Shown: one piece after another, positions 58,139 to 64,000 of the stretch
How positions within the stretch are numbered: the stretch's first letter is position 1
Layout of the letters: each line of letters opens with the position of its first letter
NCBI GenBank assembly: GCA_902806565.1
Contig: CADCXA010000066.1
Coordinates: 1,302,001-1,366,000 of the forward strand
Length of the DNA stretch: 64,000 bases
Origin: Hypoxylon rubiginosum
Taxonomy: Eukaryota > Ascomycota > Sordariomycetes > Xylariales > Hypoxylaceae
Reading direction: 5' to 3'
Program-made: the position numbers and the translations under genes
Notes under the pieces: model-generated
What the model was told of the DNA's origin: nothing
The model's database searches: none
The model's input: only the letters and a program-made list of their open reading frames with translations

Positions 58139-59249
58139 TTAAGTCCCAGCCTTTCGCCGGGCATAATTTCTTGCATTTCTTTCACGTTGTGCAATTCGCC
58201 TCTGGGCTTTTACCTCCACGGCTTTCTTCCTGAGGTCCCGTCTCTTCTTGGGGATATCCCTGAATTCCTCCGATGAAAAGTACCCAATTCTTTCTAAATA
58301 AAAAAAATTAGGCGATCTGTACCAGCCTTGCCCCAGTACATTTGTAATTTGGGGTTCAAGTAACTCCCATTTTTCAGGATAGACTTCGCACCATCTATAG
58401 AAATACCGCTGTTCACTGTCAGTCAGGGCGAAGGGATGGGTGTAAAGAACTCTCTCGCTAACCTAGAAACTATAGAAGCGATATTCGTATGCTTGATTCT
58501 CGATGGGGAGGGCCTTGATGAAATGGGAAGCATCCACATCCGGGTCGAGGTCCCTGAGAAGGTCCCTTAGTCGAAACCCAGGCCAAGGTTTTGGGGGGGC
58601 TATACGCTGGTGCGCACTTCTCGGGTCCGTACTAATGTCAGCTGTAGAGTTCTCGGCTGGATTCCGACTCTTAGAAGACGACGACTGCCCAACGTCGGGG
58701 TTTAGCTGGAGATTAATGGAGGGTTGGCCTTTTATTGCTGGTTCACCGTGCTTCTCGGTCCGTTCCACAGGGAATCCCAAGGACGATTCTGCATAGTTAT
58801 AACCGGCGTCGTCATTGCTTTGGGTTATTATTGGGCCTTGCTGCTTGCCGTACCCTCTGGCGGCTAGGGGGCTAGCAGGTGCTGGAAAAGAGTTTGTTGG
58901 ATAGATGTGCTTCCCACTAGACTTCGTAGGTGACCTTGAAGATCGATCGAGATCGACAAGGCTATTCCTTTGAGTTTCCCTTGGGCGATGTTGCGCTCCA
59001 TCATGCTCGGCCGACGGAATTGGACCCAATACTTCGCTTCCCTTTTCAATACCCGCCAGCCAGGCAGGTTCCTGGTCAAAGATGGGCGTGCCTCCGAAGA
59101 GGTCATCGGAATTAAGCGTAGAATCAACAGTGGCTCCAGTATTTTTGCGTCTTGCTGCAACCGCTTGGGCGACCAGGGCATCTGCTTGTTTGCGGAGGAG
59201 TTGTGAAGGTGATTTGATGCCTAGGCCGTTTATTATCCTCAGCTGACAT
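58139..59249 (-). pseudogene. Unknown nuclear-type protein gene, stop codon at the splice junction
   Basis: I do not recognise the family. A frame from near 59220 reads GIKSPSQLLRKQADALVAQA, a Ser/Pro-rich middle (RSPTKSSGKHIYPTNS, then PKPWPGFRLRDLLRDLDPDV), and YEYRFYSF, then TAG (58465-58463) directly before a good donor (GTTAGC). Exon 2 (58408-58139) continues in phase with RYFYRWCEVYPEKWELLEPQ, LGQGWYRSPNFFYLERIGYF and a strongly basic end (KKRRDLRKKAVEVKAQRR to ARRKAGT). A CAG at the exon end would be a consensus donor context, so TAG looks like CAG mutated. The likely start, ATG 59249 (MSAEDNKR), is out of frame by one base; removing CCTA from the CCTAGG at 59220-59225 restores it. The alternative is that the first exon protein really ends at 58463. 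Confidence 0.55.
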
Positions 59250-61604
59250 CCGTTCTTTGATAACTAGTCTGAGAATTCCATATTGGAGAAGATGGATGAT
59301 GCATTGATACACTGAATAATGTAGGAGGCAGATATAAATCAGAGCTATGGATCTGAGGTTAGTCGATCTGTGGGATTTTTTTGTTGCTGCATATAGAAGC
59401 TGAGTACAGTGGCCGGCAAAGGTTGATGATATGTTGAATAAATTACACCTACCTTGTCTCGACCTACCCGACCTCCTGGAATACCTACTACCTTCCCGTA
59501 TGCGAATTGTCTAATTATATGAAAGTGGAACTACCTACAAATGTAGGTAATATCCCAACGAAGAAGTAGAGCTTTGTGTGGCTTCTTTATTGCTTCGTCG
59601 TTGCAGTTCGGTATAGACCGAAACGGGAGAAGGACCTCGTCGCATCCTTGCCATCGTTGCTACACTGCTATAACTGATAACTGGCGGGTGTAACGCTGGT
59701 ATACATCCAAAAAATCTTTCAAGCCTTGGCATCCATGGGTAGATCTGAATAGGCGAGTGAGGCTGCCTCGTCGCCTGTCCGGCTGTACAGAATAAGGTAT
59801 GGTAGCAAGTCTGATTGGCTATTTGCGGTTGGGGAAACATTGTAGGTATGTGGCAAGAATGTAGGAAGGTGGAGATCTGAACCGATTGAACGATTGAATG
59901 GGGACGATCACTGCATGATGAGATGTCTTTGGAAACAAGAGGGAGGTCTTCTTTCGAGTGGTGCATGAATCTGAACTGGTCCGGGCACGCGACATAGTTG
60001 AGAACGTCGGCGTGTCGGAAGATAGCTGATAGCATTCGGAATGAAAGAAAAGAATATCGATGTCTTAGATGTCTTAGATATAAACTCGGAGATGCGAGGT
60101 CGAGTCAACATTTCCTCCGAGATAAAATGTCCTGTATCTTTTGTTGAGGGCGTTCGCTGGTTTGTCAGTTTTAGCAGGGCTGCATCTAACCGCAAGCCCC
60201 CCCAAAACGCTCAGTATAGGTACCTTATTGATCGGCTGAAGAGGCTTATTAACGGGATATATTACAATGTTTTTAACGTTACCAGTTCTTATGACTTCTT
60301 ATTCAACTCGTGACACTGGGGAAACGCCACCGGTAAAAAATATTATAAATATTATATGCCACCCTTACCACCTTACAAACTGCACGTTGGCCTTTCAAAT
60401 GATAATGTCATGATATCGAGTCGCCTGCCATGAGGCAAATACTACCTATATACCTAGGAGGAAGAGCTCATGAGTCGGGCAGCTACTAAGACAATTCAAG
60501 TTAGGACCCCTAAAAACCAGGTAACATGAATATTTGATACATGTACACCTTATGACGCATGTCACAGGTTCGTCATCTTTTATTGGTATTTCACTTGCTC
60601 GGGATGACGACACGGTAGGTTTTTATAAAAATTAGAAGTTAAAATAGATGATACTTGGATGAATTGATATGTATCTCTATAGCTTGGTATCTACATGTAG
60701 GTATTTATATCTTGTAGTAACTAATTAAAGGGAGACTCATCGTTGCAAGGCTTGTTTGAATGCTGATATCATCTAGGCTACATTTTACCCCAAGGATTAG
60801 GTACCGAAGACTTGAGTGAAAAAAAGAATGGCCACAATGCGATTGTTTTCATTCTATTCTATGCAGTATTTAGTCCCCGGGCATGACTTGATTATCTAAT
60901 GGGTAATGCCAGTTACCAGTGTCAGTACTGTCTCCTTTACACAATTCGCAAAGAGATGCCTACATGTAAGCATTAGAGCTGCATTACCAGGTATGAAGAA
61001 GGTGTGTAGATAACTTATACAGCCTAGGACAGCGTATAACCACTACGCGTACTTCTCGAGACGTATGTAGAATCTGAAGAAAACAAGGCACATATACATG
61101 TGAATAATGAATATAATTTCGCTGTCACACCTAGCACTTAATAAAAGATGTATTTGTCTAATCACTGGCGACGTGCAGAGGTGTGCGTCTAGCCAGAATT
61201 GGTCCTAATACATCTAAAATACAGGGGTATGTGGGAGCCTGCTACGTGGGTACAGGGTACATATGTACCTAGGTACATGCTAATACGGTAGGTAAGTTCG
61301 AATAATTAGCTGACTGGCCCAAAATGAATTTCCGCTAATGAGAACAACACGACGCAACTCAAGACCTCGACACCTCACAATTTCAAACTTCCAAGGCTTC
61401 TAGTCCGCCAGTCAATAAATATCCCATATCCCTCGTCGAAACCGCAACGGCATATACTGTACTACTTCGGTCGCCCTAGGACCGCGCAAATTCCTTTTCC
61501 ATGACAAAGTCATCTGTTTATTATCATCTTTCACACACTCGGCACCCGACGTCTATCCTCCCCTCTCCGTAGCTGGGTAGGCTGCCGGCTGCTGGCCCGC
61601 TACG
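59250..61604. other. Intergenic, about 2.4 kb
   Basis: No supported gene. The frames at 59535-60035 and 59908-60195 (-) show no domain. GATGTCTTA is duplicated at 60058-60075. One exact TACCTAGGTA lies at 61266-61275. The right end should hold the efr3 promoter. Confidence 0.5.
61266..61275. repeat. TACCTAGGTA palindrome, copy 7
   Basis: An exact copy inside GTACCTAGGTAC (61265-61276), about 330 bp before the efr3 ATG. Confidence 0.9.
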
Positions 61605-64000
61605 ATGAATTCCTTACGGCAACAATGTCGCCCCAAACACCAAGTTCTCGTTCTAAAGTGCTATCCACGCACCATCAAAGGCGCCGTCGATGTCAAGCCT
61701 AATTCTAGTGAATTAAGCTACCTTCTTTTCTACGCTACGTCGCGACGATCCAAGATTCAGAAAGTCGGCCAGTTCCTGGAGAAGAAAACGGCCAGCGATG
61801 TGTGGAGGGTGCGCATTGGGTATGTGTCCGTCGCTTCCGCTACGCTACAAAACTCTCCAACTATCAAGCCCTCCTATTCGAATGACCAACTGACACTGAT
61901 CGCCACATCTAGGAATGTACAGGTCACCCTGCAAATACTAGCTGCCCTAATCGAGAAAACTCCGAAGGATCTCCCCCTATTCGCCCAGAATGTCCTCAAG
62001 ATTCTCGACCTTATTCTACGATCTAACGATATCACTATGGTAGAGGCCTCGCTACCTACCTTTCAGACCTTTTGCGAGCACCATGACGCCTCCCTTTTTG
62101 CGGATCAGGCTTATCTCCGCCAATACGAGCAAGTTGTCCGCGCCTATGCCACATTCGCCTCCACCCGAAAAACACCCGGCAAGGGTAATACTAGCAAGCC
62201 AGTTGCTCTGAGATGGAGAAATGCGGGCCTCGAAGCAATCAAGAGCATCGCCGAATCCGACGCCCTATCCTCCCCTGCCGGCCGCCAGCTCGATGTCATA
62301 GTGCCCATGATCTTGGAGAACCTATGGACCGACAATGAAGAATTTCTCCACATCTTGCACCAGCGCGTCCAGATAGAAGAGAAAGAAGATGCCAATGGTA
62401 TATCACGTCGTAGGACGAGTATCTCGACTGTCAGGACTGCCGATACAGGGGGCGATGCTAATCCCATCGCCATTTCTGGGACATCTGTTGATATTGATAA
62501 GCTAGCTGAAGAAGACACTGGCGTTGTGGCTATGCAATGTCTAAGGCAGATATTTGTCTCGGCAAACAGGTCACAGATACACGGAGCGACCACGGCGCTA
62601 TTGCAATTTATTAGAGAACGAGTCCAGCAGAAGGAGACGGTAGTGGTGCAGGTCGAAAAGAGACGTGACCGTGGCTGGGCGGTCAGAATCTTCGAGCTTA
62701 CCGCGGGATGGGCTCCAGTGCAAGACCGATATGTCATTATGATTGCTACCACGGATACGTTTCTACGGACTCCCCCGACTAGCGAGAATCTTGCGGATCA
62801 AAATGTGCTCTCCGCCATTATTGGGTCCTTGTTGAGCTCTCAAGATATCAACTTGATTGGTTTGAGTGTTATGGACGTCCTCTTGGGCCTCATACAACAT
62901 ATGAAGCGGACTTTGAAGCACTCGGCGGGTTCGAGGGGCGACAGTGGTGCACCTGGAGCAGCTGTGGCAGATGAAAAATCGGTTCCTAATGTCGATCTTT
63001 CTCAGCACATGTCAGCCCCTTATAGGGAACTCCTGAGCCACATTCAGCAGTCGATTGGCAATCTAGCCACTCATGTCTACTATGCAGACCAAATTTCTGA
63101 CATGATTTCGGCCATTCTCCTACGGCTCAAACCTCATCCAAGTGTATCCAACTCTCCATTAGCAAATGAGAGGGTGGATATTCCGCCCGGAGCTTCTACG
63201 GGGAATTTTTCGGACGACCAGTCTCATCTTGACAGCTTTTTTGCGCTAGACTTGGCTAAGACCATTGCACTTCAAGCCATTAAGTCTATTCTCCTCGTTG
63301 CGAATCCTAAGACGAAGGTTAGTGGAAATGTCAACCTGACGAGAAATAAGGTCCCTATACAGGTATGGGAGGGCACACACTGGCTCCTACGTGACCCAGA
63401 TGGACAGGTTCGAAAGGCATATGTCGACGCGGTTAGTACATGGCTGGACCGAGAAACGACGGGCTCTGATTTGGAGGCGCGGGACGACATGAGCCAAAAA
63501 CCATCCCGCGTTAATAATAGAGAATTCTCGCCAGCGACTGTCGCTCGTCGGGCTGTGTCGAGTGCTTCTAATCGGGAGAAACCTGCCAGGGTCCCTCGAT
63601 CGCGCTTTTTGCAGCTTATCCATCTCGCCGTCTACGATAACGCTCTACAGTTCATCGAGTACGAGGCGGATATCGCGCTTCTTCACGTCTTGTTGACTAA
63701 GTTGGTTAGCAAACTTGGCGTCAACGCCGCTAGATATGGTCTCCCAATGATTTTCCGACTTCAAGAGGATATTCTGGAAGCGGAGACGCCGCTAGCGAAA
63801 GTTCATCTCGGGTGTCTCTGTCATGGCTATTTTTGGGCTTTGAGTGAGCGTTTCGACTTTGAAGCATCAGCCGTTGGCCGCGCGATCCACAACGAAATTG
63901 TTCGAAGGAGAAGCAAACAATTTTGGATCGAAGGTGTCCATGTTCCGACGCCATCCTTAGACCTTCTGGGGACTCCAGGTATCGCCAAGCCCCAGTCTAA
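61605..64000 (+). CDS. efr3: Efr3, plasma-membrane anchor of PI4-kinase Stt4 (N-terminal part)
   Basis: Exon 1 (61605-61819) and exon 2 (61913 to the window edge) give 767 residues; the C-terminus lies outside. The start MNSLRQQCRPKHQVLVLKCY has Cys residues suited to palmitoylation, as in EFR3 proteins. Then come ELSYLLFYATSRRSKIQKVG, LEKKTASDVWRVRIGNVQVT and a long HEAT/ARM-like helical region (LQILAALIEKTPKDL, KILDLILRSNDITMVEASL). A distal segment reads FLQLIHLAVYDNALQFIEYE. In yeast Efr3 recruits Ypp1 and Stt4 to plasma-membrane PIK patches for PI4P synthesis. The intron (61820-61912) has GTATGT and CTAG ends. No lesion is visible. Confidence 0.93.
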   Translation, partial: MNSLRQQCRPKHQVLVLKCYPRTIKGAVDVKPNSSELSYLLFYATSRRSKIQKVGQFLEKKTASDVWRVRIGYVSVASATLQNSPTIKPSYSNDQLTLIATSRNVQVTLQILAALIEKTPKDLPLFAQNVLKILDLILRSNDITMVEASLPTFQTFCEHHDASLFADQAYLRQYEQVVRAYATFASTRKTPGKGNTSKPVALRWRNAGLEAIKSIAESDALSSPAGRQLDVIVPMILENLWTDNEEFLHILHQRVQIEEKEDANGISRRRTSISTVRTADTGGDANPIAISGTSVDIDKLAEEDTGVVAMQCLRQIFVSANRSQIHGATTALLQFIRERVQQKETVVVQVEKRRDRGWAVRIFELTAGWAPVQDRYVIMIATTDTFLRTPPTSENLADQNVLSAIIGSLLSSQDINLIGLSVMDVLLGLIQHMKRTLKHSAGSRGDSGAPGAAVADEKSVPNVDLSQHMSAPYRELLSHIQQSIGNLATHVYYADQISDMISAILLRLKPHPSVSNSPLANERVDIPPGASTGNFSDDQSHLDSFFALDLAKTIALQAIKSILLVANPKTKVSGNVNLTRNKVPIQVWEGTHWLLRDPDGQVRKAYVDAVSTWLDRETTGSDLEARDDMSQKPSRVNNREFSPATVARRAVSSASNREKPARVPRSRFLQLIHLAVYDNALQFIEYEADIALLHVLLTKLVSKLGVNAARYGLPMIFRLQEDILEAETPLAKVHLGCLCHGYFWALSERFDFEASAVGRAIHNEIVRRRSKQFWIEGVHVPTPSLDLLGTPGIAKPQS

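Noticed and set aside
4314..59249. UAR codons decoded as glutamine (genetic-code change or programmed read-through)
   Set aside because: Recognised conserved genes here end at TAG or TAA (rps30, CAB2, the MFS transporter, the permease), so UAR is a stop; mutation explains the pattern better.
59535..60195. Two open frames on the minus strand (166 and 95 codons)
   Set aside because: They overlap in different frames, show no domain, and no splice signals join them into a sensible protein.
1..64000. tRNA and rRNA genes
   Set aside because: Scanning for T-arm-like GGTTCRAxxCC sequences and rRNA-like segments by eye gave no convincing candidate; a covariance-model search would be decisive.
1..64000. 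A secondary-metabolite gene cluster around the FAD oxidoreductase, SDR and MFS genes
   Set aside because: No polyketide synthase, NRPS, terpene synthase or pathway regulator is present; the SDR and FAD genes are dead and the MFS gene is about 10 kb away among housekeeping genes.

Overview
The window is nuclear DNA of a filamentous ascomycete (Pezizomycotina, most likely a Sordariomycete; I cannot name the genus). The evidence is short spliceosomal introns with GT(A/G)AG(T/G) donors, CTAAC/CTGAC-type branch points and (C/T)AG acceptors, an AreA/NIT2 GATA factor with its NmrA-contact C-terminus, a HET-domain gene, a Dbf2 kinase, and accessory genes killed by C-to-T type nonsense changes like those left by repeat-induced point mutation (RIP).

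Layout. 1-6.1 kb: start of an epoxide hydrolase (-), a secreted CREG-like protein (-), ribosomal protein S30 (+, four exons) and a broken HET gene (+). 8.4-11.5 kb: areA (-). 11.5-20 kb: about 8.4 kb without a recognisable gene, rich in short tandem repeats, with a dense cluster of GATA-factor sites at 18.9-19.5 kb. 20-23.6 kb: a WSC-domain membrane protein (+) converging on a GPI-anchored secreted protein (-). 25.5-35.8 kb: intact housekeeping genes: Dbf2 kinase (-), Wbp11-type splicing factor (+), MFS monocarboxylate-type transporter (+), phosphopantothenate-cysteine ligase (+). 36.2-43.8 kb: an accessory block of four broken genes: CorA-like (-), kinase-like (-), SDR (+), FAD-linked oxidoreductase (+). 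44.7-49.4 kb: an unknown Cys4 protein (-), an acetyl-CoA transporter (-) and the kinetochore subunit Mcm21/CENP-O (+). 50.9-54 kb: a decayed ENA-type sodium P-ATPase (+). 54.6-56.7 kb: an intact seven-exon GABA/choline-type permease (-). 58.1-59.2 kb: a broken gene of unknown family (-). 61.6-64 kb: the start of EFR3 (+).

How the genes fit together. There is no biosynthetic cluster. Conserved single-copy genes (nitrogen regulation, ribosome, splicing, CoA synthesis, mitotic exit/septation, kinetochore, PI4-kinase anchoring) alternate with fast-evolving accessory genes, many of them dead. The dead genes share two lesion types. One is CAG/CAA-to-TAG/TAA nonsense codons. The other is very short insertions, several made of ACCT/AGGT units.

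The most unusual signal is a 10-bp palindrome, TACCTAGGTA. It occurs exactly seven times, always between genes, where chance predicts far fewer than one. Fragments of the same motif sit as frame-breaking micro-insertions inside three pseudogenes. Gene models below were spliced by hand from reading frame and splice signals; intergenic calls mean only that nothing was recognised by eye.
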